DNA of 64,000 bases from an uncultured Balneola sp. (GCA_913058495.1 CAJXQC010000013.1:1-64000), one strand, 5' to 3'; positions 43,661 to 53,624 are shown, counted from the stretch's first letter. Program-made: numbers and translations. The notes: generated by a model from the sequence alone, not told the origin.

Positions 43661-44886
43661 CTTTCCGGATTACCAACCTTACCTATAAATAATATTGCAC
43701 CGGATTCCTTTTCTCTTAATATCATTACATATGATCTGTTAAAATTAAAAACAGGATTACTCGGACCTACTGAAGTAGTTCCTATTCCAACGCTGGTAAC
43801 TGCAGCTGCTTCTGTGCCTTCTTCATCTAGTTTTAAGTATGTTTTATGTTTTACTTGTGATATTGCTAAACCACCATTTCGGTTAATATTGGAAAAGTCA
43901 GCCTGATTTGTGAAGGCGATTGGCATCCCCATATTTTTAAGCGGGTTATTTAAACTTTTTTCATAAGTCAGCTCAAGTTTTGGTAAAAATACATCTACGG
44001 TATCTTTTTCATTCTTACTATACCACTTTTCTAAGTTATCCAAGGATAAATGAGTATCTATAAAAGAATCTATCGGAGTACTGCCTTCAGTCGGTTTTAT
44101 GAGTGACATTGTAAAAAGACCGTTTCCGTAAGGTAAGTCTATCATTTGTGTATTATCATCACTATAGAACTTTGCAGGAAGTTTCTGAGTCATCATATCT
44201 ACTTTTTTTACCTGACCATCCTCTTTATAAAAATTTCTTTCAGTAGTTTTTTCAGGATCAAACTCGTAGACCCAATCACCTTTGAAGTACACAGCATTTA
44301 TCAAATACATGATCATACCGGAGGGAATGCTCTCAATAATTTCGTTAATCTTTCCATGGGTTTTCTTTTGTACCCAGTTATTGATAACGTTTACAGATTC
44401 CGGGTCGTTGAAGTCTAACTCTGAGGATTCCGCATCAAAGTAGTTTGTCAAATTACTCGAGAAGTCTTCCTCAATCTGAAATCCTTGACTGCTCCATATC
44501 GAGTTTCCAATCTCCATTTGAACCTTGGGATCGAGATCTGTAAGTAATTCTTTGAGCGAACTATAACCCTCGTTTATTTCAGGAAGGGAGAGGTCGTGAA
44601 GCTCAAGTGTGCTTTGCATCTCATCAAAAGTTTGTCCATTTGCTCCGTTCAACGTCATTCCTAAAGCCATAGAAATACTTAATGGAGAAATAAAAACATT
44701 TTCTTCATCACTGCCGATAGCTAATTCTTTAAACATTTTGATGCTGAAAGATCGGTCAGCTTGTACAATTGCTTTTTCGCTTTTGCTTAATTCTCTGGGC
44801 AGTTCAGTACTGCCTGAATCGGAAACAGATCCGGAACAAGCAACGAAAATTGAGATAGTAAGTAATAGTAGCTTTGAGAATTTCAT
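43657..44886 (-). CDS. serpin lipoprotein (serine protease inhibitor)
   Basis: A 409-residue serpin with an SPII signal (FVACSGS, about C17) and the whole serpin fold: FSIKMFKELA, NVFISPLSISMALGMTLNGA, INNWVQKKTHGKI and the closing SYVMILREKESGAILFIGKV. The reactive loop reads EEGTEAAAVTSVGIGTTSV, with the small-residue hinge expected of inhibitory serpins; counting from P17 places Thr at P1 and Ser at P1'. It is probably surface- or periplasm-anchored and protects against host, predator or own proteases. Its stop shares CTAG with the DUF3667 frame. Confidence 0.94.
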   Translation of the reverse strand: MKFSKLLLLTISIFVACSGSVSDSGSTELPRELSKSEKAIVQADRSFSIKMFKELAIGSDEENVFISPLSISMALGMTLNGANGQTFDEMQSTLELHDLSLPEINEGYSSLKELLTDLDPKVQMEIGNSIWSSQGFQIEEDFSSNLTNYFDAESSELDFNDPESVNVINNWVQKKTHGKINEIIESIPSGMIMYLINAVYFKGDWVYEFDPEKTTERNFYKEDGQVKKVDMMTQKLPAKFYSDDNTQMIDLPYGNGLFTMSLIKPTEGSTPIDSFIDTHLSLDNLEKWYSKNEKDTVDVFLPKLELTYEKSLNNPLKNMGMPIAFTNQADFSNINRNGGLAISQVKHKTYLKLDEEGTEAAAVTSVGIGTTSVGPSNPVFNFNRSYVMILREKESGAILFIGKVGNPES

Positions 44887-45044
44887 AATCATTTTGTTTG
44901 TTGATACTTAAACATAATGAAAATAAGCTACTATTATTATATAGCGTTTTATATTATTTGCTTTAACGCCCCATCTAACTATTCCCTACACATCTATTTT
45001 GATCCAAAAAAAACTTACGAACAGTCGCGGAGGTCAGGAAAGAC

Positions 45045-45974
45045 TCAGTCTTCCTGATCTTTTTGTTTCTTCATTTCCTGCTTTTTGACTTCTCTCAACT
45101 TTAAAGCTTTTATTTCTTCCGCACTCATATTTTTTGTTTTCTCAGAAAGAGGTCTATCAGGTGACAGATCATTGTGTAGAGATTCTATAGATTTCTTTGT
45201 TTGATAGTGAGCATCTCCATTTGGCTCATATTTAATTTCGAAATCATTTACATTCTCAGTTGCATCGATCAGGCTTATTTCAACATAGCGATTGCCTTCT
45301 TCGTCTGTTCTGATCTTTGCATCACCGTGCATTCGCTCGCTGTTTTCATGTAAGAATCGGTTGATCCTAACTGCGATCTCATCCTCACTGATTTCCTTTT
45401 TTACTTTAAGGTCAAAAGTGTGCAGAGCTGACTCAAATACTGTTCGTTCAACAGTTTCTTCAATTGGCAGAATTTCCAGTGATTGAAAATCGAATATACT
45501 TGCTAAAGCACTTTTCTTTTCTTCAGCTATACGAAAGTCTGCCTTAGGGAGCACCATCACTACTTCTGTTAGTTTATCACCCTTAGCTTCTCCTGTTTGT
45601 TCATGTTCAATTAAAACCTGGCTGATACTTACTTGCGAAGGATCCAAGCCTGCTTCTTCAAATCTTAAACCAAAATTGGATTTGGTCTTGGATTCTATTT
45701 CCGGTGCAAACCCTTTGATCATATAGCCGATTTCTTCTTCGTGTTGCACAGGAACAGTACAGGCAATTAAGATCAGAGTTGTAAAAATTAGGGATGCTGC
45801 GATTTTATAAAGTGATTTCATTTTTCTGGGTTTTGAATTGTTGTTTTCTAACCAATCACCCAGGTTTTCAAATGAAGAATTATGCTTTGTGGTTTTTAAT
45901 TGATCAAAAGCTTCCGGAAGGTTCATAATCTCACCCAATGGATTTAATTTCTTTGATAACTTTAGTGGTTTCAT
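45045..45974 (-). CDS. membrane-bound probable anti-sigma factor
   Basis: The 309-residue product from an ATG at 45974 has a cytoplasmic head (about 1-52), one membrane helix (about 53-72, SLYKIAASLIFTTLILIACT) and a long charged extracytoplasmic part. It overlaps the end of the ECF sigma gene by 44 bases in another frame, the typical sigma/anti-sigma coupling. A longer start at 46058 would overlap by 128 bases and is less likely. No zinc-binding anti-sigma motif (HxxxCxxC) is seen, so the role rests on topology and position. Confidence 0.7.
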   Translation of the reverse strand: MKPLKLSKKLNPLGEIMNLPEAFDQLKTTKHNSSFENLGDWLENNNSKPRKMKSLYKIAASLIFTTLILIACTVPVQHEEEIGYMIKGFAPEIESKTKSNFGLRFEEAGLDPSQVSISQVLIEHEQTGEAKGDKLTEVVMVLPKADFRIAEEKKSALASIFDFQSLEILPIEETVERTVFESALHTFDLKVKKEISEDEIAVRINRFLHENSERMHGDAKIRTDEEGNRYVEISLIDATENVNDFEIKYEPNGDAHYQTKKSIESLHNDLSPDRPLSEKTKNMSAEEIKALKLREVKKQEMKKQKDQED

Positions 45975-46551
45975 GGTATAGATCTTTGGTTGATCGTTGA
46001 GACTTAAGAAATCTTTGTCGGGACGCAACATGTTGCGTTCTAACATCTTCTTCCTCAAGCATTACCATGAATTCCTTTAACTTTTTTCTGGTCCGGCTTA
46101 ACCGTGATTTTATAGTCGATTCACTTTTTTCACTTTGTATAGTGGTGATCTCCTCGATGGAAAAACCACCAATTTCAAACAGAAGAATTGCCGCTCGTTC
46201 TTGTTTGCTGATTTTAGATAATGCCGCGATCAAAATTTGATTGTCTTCAAAGAAATCATCCTCAAAGACCTTAAACGCTGCTTTACCGTCCTCAGAATCC
46301 AGCGACACAAACCTGCTCCAAAACGGCTTGCGAACCGAGTTATAAAAACTCCTTGTTATGATCTGAAAGAACCAACTTTTAAAGCTCGTTTTATCTCTCA
46401 GAGAATCAAAATTTTCGTAAGCTTTCAGCAATGCCTGTTGCATCACATCTTCAGCTTCTGATTTTGAAGCTCCTGAACATAAAGCTCTGCAATAATTAAC
46501 CGCATCGTTGTAATGTGGTTTTAGTAAATCAGTAAATTCAGATTCAGACAC
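45931..46551 (-). CDS. ECF-family RNA polymerase sigma factor
   Basis: A 206-residue sigma-70 family protein. Region 2 lies at about 10-80 (YCRALCSGASKSEAEDVMQQ, then ALLKAYENF and SFKSWFFQIITRSFYNSVRK). Region 4 lies at about 105-165 (SKISKQERAAILLFEIGGFS, IEEITTIQSEKSESTIKSRL) with the usual helix-turn-helix. It has no C-terminal extension. It is followed, with a 44-base overlap, by a single-pass membrane protein that is the probable anti-sigma factor. The serpin lipoprotein 158 bases further on could be a target. Confidence 0.92.
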   Translation of the reverse strand: MSESEFTDLLKPHYNDAVNYCRALCSGASKSEAEDVMQQALLKAYENFDSLRDKTSFKSWFFQIITRSFYNSVRKPFWSRFVSLDSEDGKAAFKVFEDDFFEDNQILIAALSKISKQERAAILLFEIGGFSIEEITTIQSEKSESTIKSRLSRTRKKLKEFMVMLEEEDVRTQHVASRQRFLKSQRSTKDLYHETTKVIKEIKSIG

Positions 46552-46713
46552 AGATCGTTTTTAGGAATTCATGTTTGCGCGCATTCACCCATAAGACACA
46601 TCAACTCAATAAAAAGTCGCAAAGTTTTTATAATGATCCAATGTAAGCACTTTCATAAGATTCTCTCTCTGAGGTTCATTATTATCTGTTCGACCTTTAA
46701 TTGATATTCAAAT

Positions 46714-48567
46714 ATGAAAGCAGGCTACTCTCTATTCTTAATTCTCCTATTCCTGATCCCTAATTCTCAAGCTCAGGAAGTAAAAGTCATCGATCCTCCG
46801 TTCTGGTGGGCAAATATGCCGGTGACAGAACTTCAAGTTCAGTTATACGGTGAAAATATCGGGACATACAGAGCAACAGTTAACTATGACGGAGTTGAGA
46901 TCAAACGTCAGATAGCTGTTGACTCTCCAAACTATCTGTTTATTTATTTAGACATTTCCGAAAAGGCAGAATCGGGGGAAATGGATATTATCCTTAAAAA
47001 TGGAGATGAATCCATTACAATTCCTTATGAACTATTGGAAAGAGAACCTGCAGAAGGACGATATCAGGGATTTGATTCAAAAGATGTGATCTATTTAATG
47101 ATGCCGGATCGTTTTGCAAATGGAAATCCCGACAATGATACTATTGAAGGAATGCTGGAATCTGCAGACCGTTCCAATCCTCAACGCCGACAGGGAGGTG
47201 ACATACAGGGTGTGGTCGATAATCTTGATTATATCAAAGATCTGGGAATTTCAGCGGTTTGGTTTACTCCGCTTTTTGAAAATGATATGACCACCAAGTA
47301 TGGTGCTTATCACGGGTATGCCGCTACTGATCTGTATAAAGTTGACCGGAGATTTGGAAGCAATGAAGAATATAAAGACATGATAGAAACTGTTCATGAG
47401 AAGGGAATGAAAGTTATCATGGATATGATCCACAATCATATTGGCGATCAACACTGGTGGATGAAAGACCTGCCAACCAAAGATTGGGTTCATGATTTTG
47501 AAAAATTGGGCCAAACGAATTTCAGGGGTTCCGTCGCTTCCGATCCATATGCATCTGAATTTGATTCACAGAAATTAGTTGATGGCTGGTTTGTTCCTGA
47601 AATGCCTGATCTGAATCAGGATAATGAATTGTTAACAGATTACTTGATCCAAAATACACTTTGGTGGATCGAGTATACCGGTGTTGATGGCATCAGAATG
47701 GATACCTATGTTTATCCCGATAAAGATTATATGGCGCGATGGTCAAAGGAAGTGCTGGAAGCTTATCCCGGATTTAATATCGTAGGAGAGGCTTGGGTAA
47801 ATACAGTTGCCGGTGAAGCTTATTGGCAAGAAGATAAAGACGGAGTTGATGATGGGTACGATTCTGAATTACCAAGTTTAACTGATTTCCAATTCGCCTT
47901 TGCTGTTCGTAAAGCGTTCAATGAAGACTTTGGCTGGACAGAAGGTCTTAGCCAACTATATTATGTGCTTTCTCAGGATTTTTTGTATTCAGATCCTATG
48001 AAGAATGTGACCTTTCTTGATAATCATGATATGAGTCGGTTTTTTGAGCACATCGGAAAACGAGAAGCAGAATTTAAAATGGCTCTTGCCTGGCTGATGA
48101 CAACACGCGGAATTCCTCAGATTTATTACGGAACTGAACTTATGATGGGTCATGAAAATAGAGGTGGAGATGATGAAGTTTGGAGACAAACTATGCCGGG
48201 TGGTTTTCCAAATGATTCTCGTTCTGTTTTCACAAAAGAAGGCAGAACTCAAAAAGAAAATGAAATTCATGAGTACACTAAGAAATTAATTCACTGGAGA
48301 AATTCTTCTCCTGCTATCCACGAAGGTAAACTTGTACATTTTATTCCTCAGGATAATGTATATGTCTATTTCAGAGTTCATAAAGATCAAACTGTTATGG
48401 TTGTAATGAATAACAGCGAGGAAAACAGAATGTTGGATCGTGCAAGATTTGCAGAAATTCTGGATCAATTTAAATCCGGAGAAAATGTACTAACCAGCAG
48501 AACCATTAATCTTTCAGATGACTTTTCGGTTGATGCTAAATCAACTGTTATTTTGGAATTAAAGTAG
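46714..48567 (+). CDS. SusA-like GH13 cyclomaltodextrinase/neopullulanase
   Basis: This 617-residue exported GH13 enzyme cleaves alpha-1,4 bonds in pullulan, cyclodextrins or starch. A signal peptide (ending NSQAQ) is followed by the cyclomaltodextrinase N-terminal sandwich (about 22-112). The catalytic barrel has the nucleophile D330 with R328 in GIRMD, the acid/base E359 in VGEAW and D439 in FLDNHDMSR. A C-terminal sandwich (about 540-617) ends the chain. The GVDGIRMDTYVYPDK form is typical of the SusA-type group. Together with the GH97 at 2821 it suggests use of alpha-glucans. Confidence 0.93.
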   Translation: MKAGYSLFLILLFLIPNSQAQEVKVIDPPFWWANMPVTELQVQLYGENIGTYRATVNYDGVEIKRQIAVDSPNYLFIYLDISEKAESGEMDIILKNGDESITIPYELLEREPAEGRYQGFDSKDVIYLMMPDRFANGNPDNDTIEGMLESADRSNPQRRQGGDIQGVVDNLDYIKDLGISAVWFTPLFENDMTTKYGAYHGYAATDLYKVDRRFGSNEEYKDMIETVHEKGMKVIMDMIHNHIGDQHWWMKDLPTKDWVHDFEKLGQTNFRGSVASDPYASEFDSQKLVDGWFVPEMPDLNQDNELLTDYLIQNTLWWIEYTGVDGIRMDTYVYPDKDYMARWSKEVLEAYPGFNIVGEAWVNTVAGEAYWQEDKDGVDDGYDSELPSLTDFQFAFAVRKAFNEDFGWTEGLSQLYYVLSQDFLYSDPMKNVTFLDNHDMSRFFEHIGKREAEFKMALAWLMTTRGIPQIYYGTELMMGHENRGGDDEVWRQTMPGGFPNDSRSVFTKEGRTQKENEIHEYTKKLIHWRNSSPAIHEGKLVHFIPQDNVYVYFRVHKDQTVMVVMNNSEENRMLDRARFAEILDQFKSGENVLTSRTINLSDDFSVDAKSTVILELK

Positions 48568-48628
48568 TTTCTCTATGCCTTTTCGGAACTTTTGAGCTGT
48601 TTTCTGTTACAAACATCAAAAGTTAACT

Positions 48629-50032
48629 ATGGAAAAAGAGAATTATATCTGTCCCGGATGTGGTAGGATCAGAGAAGCACCTTCCACTCAGGATATTGCG
48701 CGTTGCAGCCTTTGTGGAACAACGGTAGAAAAAATTGAAGGGATTTGGGGAGAGAACCGACCTGAATCTGAGAACACTTCTTTTGACCCGGTTCATTTTC
48801 TAACAGGAGTCGTTTTTATTCTCCTCGGTTTCTTTCTGATCGTGCCTATTACAGACACCTCGTGGGGAAAGCCCATATTGAACCAATCATTTGTGTTTTG
48901 GGGAGTTATCTCTCTTTTTGTGATCAGTACCATCACGCTGATAATTGGGTTTATGATCAAACGAAAACATGCATACCTGATTTTGCGGTATTCTTTTCTT
49001 TTCGTATTTGCAGCCCTTATAAGATTGAGCTTTGTAGAAAATTCTCTTCCGCTGATGCAATCTGAGATCTACAACTCTCCCTCTGCTAACAATGAAGTCT
49101 CACCCGATTCTTTATTGAATGATCAGCCTTTATATACCAGTCGCGAACTTGAAGACCTTACCCGGTTATTTTTTGATCTGATGACAGACAAAGATCTTGC
49201 AGATGATATTGAAAGCAGCTCCAATCTCAATGTTAAGAAAACCCTTGATACCTCAGAAAACAATTATAATTATGAGATCATCCCTTCCGAAACAAATGAC
49301 CGTTTTCCGAATGGATTCAGAATTTCCATCCGGGATATTGTAGAGAACGATCTTCAGAATCAATACTATAGAGAAAGGGCCGGTGGTTTAGGGTTAAAAA
49401 TATCGAACAAGAATGATGCTATTGCCATAAAAGATGAAATTATACAACGGTTTGAAAATAATTACGATTTATTTGAATCCACCCCACAGCCTGATAACAA
49501 CCATTGGATTTCTATAAAAGGGAAAAACTATTACTGGGTTCGTTTTCTGACTTTAGATCAGGATTTTATGATCCTGGAGATCGTTCGGTATATGGACGAT
49601 GCGAATGCTCGTCAGCATAAAAATGTGATGGAACAAGTGAATAAAGCAGTAGCAGCAAAGAGCTTCACACCAAAGCCTCTCTCGCCTCAGGAAGCACTGG
49701 CTTGTAAGAAAAGTGCTGCAGAACTTGATGCCAAAAAGGATCGACTGAATGATCTCGAACTCAGGCTTACTTATCTTGATTTTGGAGATCCCAAATCTGA
49801 AGAACATCTTCAGAAAGAACGATTATTTACTAAGCTGTCACAAGATTATGCGCTGGACTTAAAACTATATAAATCCGGTTGTAGAGACAGTGTCTCATTA
49901 GACTTTCCAACTTTTGAACAGATTTGTAATTCTGATGATCTGATGAACAAAACAGGTTCCGAACCCTCCTCAAAGCAGGGAAACAGATTTTGCAAAGAAT
50001 TTCCGGATTACGCTCTCAGGATTCAAAGCTAA
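48629..50032 (+). CDS. zinc-ribbon membrane protein of unknown function
   Basis: A 467-residue protein opening with a zinc ribbon (C8, C11, C26, C29; CPGCGRIREAP and CSLCG). Three membrane helices follow (about 57-76, 87-108, 114-131), then a long soluble region with a charged coiled-coil segment (SAAELDAKKDRLNDLELRLT). The arrangement resembles zinc-ribbon membrane proteins but no family is recognised. It stands alone, 61 bases after the GH13 gene. Confidence 0.68.
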   Translation: MEKENYICPGCGRIREAPSTQDIARCSLCGTTVEKIEGIWGENRPESENTSFDPVHFLTGVVFILLGFFLIVPITDTSWGKPILNQSFVFWGVISLFVISTITLIIGFMIKRKHAYLILRYSFLFVFAALIRLSFVENSLPLMQSEIYNSPSANNEVSPDSLLNDQPLYTSRELEDLTRLFFDLMTDKDLADDIESSSNLNVKKTLDTSENNYNYEIIPSETNDRFPNGFRISIRDIVENDLQNQYYRERAGGLGLKISNKNDAIAIKDEIIQRFENNYDLFESTPQPDNNHWISIKGKNYYWVRFLTLDQDFMILEIVRYMDDANARQHKNVMEQVNKAVAAKSFTPKPLSPQEALACKKSAAELDAKKDRLNDLELRLTYLDFGDPKSEEHLQKERLFTKLSQDYALDLKLYKSGCRDSVSLDFPTFEQICNSDDLMNKTGSEPSSKQGNRFCKEFPDYALRIQS

Positions 50033-50099
50033 GTATTTGATTTAACTTTTTCGTACTCTTGTAAGAACACTTATTCTTTTAATAAAATCACTTTTGGTC

Positions 50100-51005
50100 A
50101 TGAAAAAACTTCTTTCGCTATCACTCATACTGACTTTTGTAGCCGGTATAGCTAATGCACAGGTTACTCTTAATTACAGTATCAGTTCCGGCACTACCTA
50201 CTCAACAAAAGTGGTTCTTGAACAGGATATTGCTCAAACCATTATGGGTCAATCCCAAAATGTTGACAGCGACCAAGGCTACGGAATCGAGCTTACTTTT
50301 ACTGACTTTGAAGATGGCAAGTACATTGTCACGATGGTTTATAATAGTATTATGATAAATCAACCTATGGCAGGTTTGAGTTATGATTCCGAAACTGCCA
50401 CATCAGAACCTACAGGACCAGCTAAAGCAATTGCTTCGGTTCTTGGTAAAGAGCTTCAATTCACTTTAAGTAAAACAGGAGAAGTTTCAAACGTAACAGG
50501 TTTTGAGGCTATGCTGGATTCTATGGCAGTAAATATGGGAATTACTGATGAAACTCAGGCATCGCTTTTTAAGTCTCAAATGTCTTCTCAATATAATACA
50601 GAGTCTATGAAGGACCAGCTTAAACGAACGTTGATCATTTTTCCTGACAGAGAACTGAATGAAGGGGATACATGGACGGAAGATCAATCCGTATCTATTC
50701 CTTTTGCCATGAATATTCAAACTACATATGAAGTTGCCGGTTATGATGACGAAACAGTTACCTTGAACGTTTCTTCAGATATTTTCACAGTAGGTGATGA
50801 AATGAATATGGGCGGAGCAACTATGACTCCCGACCTTACTGGCATCCAATCCGGGACCATTACAATAGATCGAAAAACAGGGTTTGTATTAAGTGCCGGT
50901 CATGAACAACTCATTTCTGGTGTTATGAATATGACTTCTCCTCAGGAGATGGAAATACCTATGGAAATCTCAGGTAAAACAGAAGTGGAAGGGTCTATTA
51001 AATAA
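50100..51005 (+). CDS. exported DUF6263-like protein
   Basis: The 301-residue product has a signal peptide (MKKLLSLSLILTFVAGIANAQ-like) and a beta-rich domain with the pattern of DUF6263 proteins. These read SISSGTTYSTKVVLEQDIAQ near the start, FPDRELNEGDTWTEDQSV in the middle, and end GTITIDRKTGFVLSAGHEQL then EMEIPMEISGKTEVEGS. Function is unknown; outer-membrane-associated or periplasmic. The start at 50100 was preferred over a TTG two codons earlier. It converges on the GNAT gene with no bases between the two stop codons. Confidence 0.72.
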   Translation: MKKLLSLSLILTFVAGIANAQVTLNYSISSGTTYSTKVVLEQDIAQTIMGQSQNVDSDQGYGIELTFTDFEDGKYIVTMVYNSIMINQPMAGLSYDSETATSEPTGPAKAIASVLGKELQFTLSKTGEVSNVTGFEAMLDSMAVNMGITDETQASLFKSQMSSQYNTESMKDQLKRTLIIFPDRELNEGDTWTEDQSVSIPFAMNIQTTYEVAGYDDETVTLNVSSDIFTVGDEMNMGGATMTPDLTGIQSGTITIDRKTGFVLSAGHEQLISGVMNMTSPQEMEIPMEISGKTEVEGSIK

Positions 51006-51515
51006 TCAGGTTTTCTTTAATTGATAATGATCAGTAATTATCTGAAGTCCGGTTTTTGAATCTTTTTCAAGCTCACTGTTAAGGTGCTCAAAATTAAATT
51101 TTTTGAGCACTTTTTTAATGCCTTTATTATTGGTATCGATATAGCCATTAATTGTCACAAGGCCCATTTCATCAAACCCAAACGAGATAGTTGACTGCAT
51201 GATCTCTGAACCAAATCCTTTTCCCCAAAACTCCGGTAAAACCCAGCAACCAATTTCAGCGGACTGTTCTTGATGGTCCCAATCATTAAATCCGGAAGCC
51301 CCAATCCATTCGGATTCTTTATCTTGAGCTTTCCACCAAATTCCTTTTTTCTCATCTATCAATGAACTATACCAGATCATTTGTTCTTGAGTTTCTTCAA
51401 TGCTGTTAAAGTGAACGCCATAGAACTTTGTCAAAACAGGATCAGAAAGTGCTTTGAATATAAACTTAAGATCATCAGGCTCTATTTTCTTAAATTTTAA
51501 TATTTTACCGTTCAT
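51006..51515 (-). CDS. GNAT acetyltransferase (RimJ/RimL-like)
   Basis: A 169-residue GNAT fold protein. The acetyl-CoA site lies in IGCWVLPEFWGKGFGSEIMQ and the following GLVTINGYIDTNNKGIKKVL, giving the Q/R-x-x-G-x-G/A and NxxS-like parts. The opening IEPDDLKFIFKALSDPVLTK is usual for the RimJ/RimL group that acetylates ribosomal proteins or antibiotics. The substrate cannot be decided. Convergent with the DUF6263-like gene. Confidence 0.88.
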   Translation of the reverse strand: MNGKILKFKKIEPDDLKFIFKALSDPVLTKFYGVHFNSIEETQEQMIWYSSLIDEKKGIWWKAQDKESEWIGASGFNDWDHQEQSAEIGCWVLPEFWGKGFGSEIMQSTISFGFDEMGLVTINGYIDTNNKGIKKVLKKFNFEHLNSELEKDSKTGLQIITDHYQLKKT

Positions 51516-51563
51516 TCATCCCTCACGATTCCATCAGAAAATATTCATTTATTTTGGCCCAGA

Positions 51564-52400
51564 TCAATTACCCATGCTGTAGATCGTTTGAATATCATCC
51601 AGTTGTTCCTGCCTTATCAGGTGTGTCTCCAGCTCCAGTTCCGTTTTCATTTGTTGATTTCGTTCCGGTCCCAAAGCATAGAAGATATTTAACTGTTCCA
51701 GTTCATTTTCAAAATACTTTTTAGTGAATTTATCTTTGAAGATTTTCTTTGAAATTAAGTCTTCAAAGTCATCGACCAACTCTTTCGAGTTTCCCAAAAA
51801 GAATTCATTTACTAATTTCTTTGAAGCTCTATTTATTTCACAAATAAAACGCATCGGAGCTAATCTGCCCAGCAATTGAGAAGGCAGATAATGTGCACTG
51901 TCAATCATTTGGTGTTTCAAGTACAACAACCTTAAAAGAGCTCCCAACCCTTTTCTTACTCTCGCATGACCTTTAAAACAGCCGTAAACTTTTGTGTACT
52001 CATCTAAAACTCTCATCGAAAGCCGGAATTCTCTTTTATTTCCCCGCCGTTTTGTTGATATATAATAATACGTTTCCGGTTTCTTGTTAGCGTGATTAAA
52101 AGGCGGACGAAGTGAACGAATAAGCAAATTCTCCAAAAGGATAGCATCCATTTCAGATTTACAGATCTCAAACCCAATTCGATCGATCTGGGCGATCATA
52201 CTCTGCACTTTCTTCGATTTCGAATATCTATAAGAAGTAATTCTCTTAAATAGATCTTTTGCCTTACCTACATAAAGAACTTCGTCTTTTTTACCGTACA
52301 TGGTATACACTCCGGGCTCATGAGGAGGCAACTCCTCCATGGCAGAGTTAACTCTTTCCTTTTGAGTGATCGATATGGGTTCAAAAAGATCTAAAGTCAC
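51564..52400 (-). CDS. GIY-YIG nuclease, UvrC/Cho-like
   Basis: A 278-residue protein with the UvrC-type GIY-YIG domain at about 22-110 (GVYTMYGKKDEVLYVGKAKD, then the glutamate segment EMDAILLENLLIRSLRPPFN) and a C-terminal region without the UvrBC or HhH domains. The size and layout match Cho-like homologues that make 3' incisions in nucleotide excision repair. No UvrA/UvrB is near. It precedes the DUF2911 gene by 30 bases on the minus strand. Confidence 0.87.
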   Translation of the reverse strand: MTLDLFEPISITQKERVNSAMEELPPHEPGVYTMYGKKDEVLYVGKAKDLFKRITSYRYSKSKKVQSMIAQIDRIGFEICKSEMDAILLENLLIRSLRPPFNHANKKPETYYYISTKRRGNKREFRLSMRVLDEYTKVYGCFKGHARVRKGLGALLRLLYLKHQMIDSAHYLPSQLLGRLAPMRFICEINRASKKLVNEFFLGNSKELVDDFEDLISKKIFKDKFTKKYFENELEQLNIFYALGPERNQQMKTELELETHLIRQEQLDDIQTIYSMGN

Positions 52401-52430
52401 TTAATAATATTATGTGAATCGGAATATTTC

Positions 52431-53600
52431 CTATTTACTGATCTCAAAATTTACTGAGTACACCGTATTTCCCCACACCAATTTTAACACGCCACCACTT
52501 CCTTCTTCTTCCACAAGAATAGTAAAGCCTTCGGTGCTGTCTTCTTTTTCAGAAACTGTCATTGGAACTCTGCCTAAATCCCTTTCTTGATCATAGGTTT
52601 GTCCATTTTGTCCTGTTTGTTTGTTGATGATAAGTATACCACCATTTTTTTCCGGAATAGTAAACAAAGTGTATTCACCTGCCGGCATTTTCACTTCACC
52701 GAATTCCAGATCAGAAGATGTTTTAAAGTGAGTGGCTCTGTTGGCACCGGTTCTCCATCTTTCACCAAAAGGAACAATACCACCAAACAAGTCTCTACCT
52801 CTTCTTTGAGGAGATCCATAAGAAACATTAACAACAGTGTTTCCAATTGTGAACTCTGCTTCAATAGCGCCGGATAAAGAACCGAATGGATTCCCCTGTT
52901 TGTCTGATGCTGCGAATCTCTTTGCAATACTATTTATTTCGATATCACTTTTTCGTTTTACTGTGAGCTTTCTGGTCGTTTGCGAAGCATCCAGTTCAAC
53001 AATATTACCGTTCTTATCTACATTAACTCCCATTACTCCGCGTGAAGGGTGGCGAATAGTCATTGAGTCAGTATCAATTTTTGCAACTATAAAAGTAGAC
53101 GCCCTGCTCCCTGTAAGTAATCTTTGATCAATACTGTCAGCGGTTGTTTCCATCGCGTTATTAAAAGCAATTTCAAAAGGCCAGTGAACCATATCTATAA
53201 ACGGAAGTATTCCTTCTTCATATCCTGCTTTTATAGTTCTGTAAGAACCATCGTTTGTTAAAACAGATACTACAAGCGAATCTCCGTTTCTTTTATAAGA
53301 TCTCTCCAGTACACCTTCAGCGTCAAAACCACTTTCCAGATCGAAATCTGTAATGGTCATTTCTTCAATCCCACCACTCTGCGTCAGGCTTAATTCATAT
53401 GATTTAAGAGAAGTTCTTGGACTCCGGAGTACAACTTTTGCTGAAATCGAATTTTCCGTTTTCTCGAATTTTTCAACAGCTAATGTATCGTTACCTAGTA
53501 AAGTAACATATCCTGCATTATTTGAGGTCTCTGTATTGTTAGTGCATGATACAAAAACACATATTGAAGTTACAAATAACCCGATTTTAAACTTTTTCAT
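52431..53600 (-). CDS. DUF2911 lipoprotein
   Basis: A 389-residue protein with an SPII signal (VFVSCTNN, about C19). The C-terminal half (about 230-389) has the DUF2911 pattern VSYGSPQRRGRDLFGGIVPF followed by GERWRTGANRATHF, then AGEYTLFTIPEKNGGILIIN and GVLKLVWGNTVYSVNFEI. Many Bacteroidota have several such proteins, of unknown function. The N-terminal half (about 25-225) is beta-rich and unique. Convergent spacing suggests a single-gene transcript. Confidence 0.88.
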   Translation of the reverse strand: MKKFKIGLFVTSICVFVSCTNNTETSNNAGYVTLLGNDTLAVEKFEKTENSISAKVVLRSPRTSLKSYELSLTQSGGIEEMTITDFDLESGFDAEGVLERSYKRNGDSLVVSVLTNDGSYRTIKAGYEEGILPFIDMVHWPFEIAFNNAMETTADSIDQRLLTGSRASTFIVAKIDTDSMTIRHPSRGVMGVNVDKNGNIVELDASQTTRKLTVKRKSDIEINSIAKRFAASDKQGNPFGSLSGAIEAEFTIGNTVVNVSYGSPQRRGRDLFGGIVPFGERWRTGANRATHFKTSSDLEFGEVKMPAGEYTLFTIPEKNGGILIINKQTGQNGQTYDQERDLGRVPMTVSEKEDSTEGFTILVEEEGSGGVLKLVWGNTVYSVNFEISK

Positions 53601-53624
53601 GATTCTGTTTTTTTCACTTTATAG

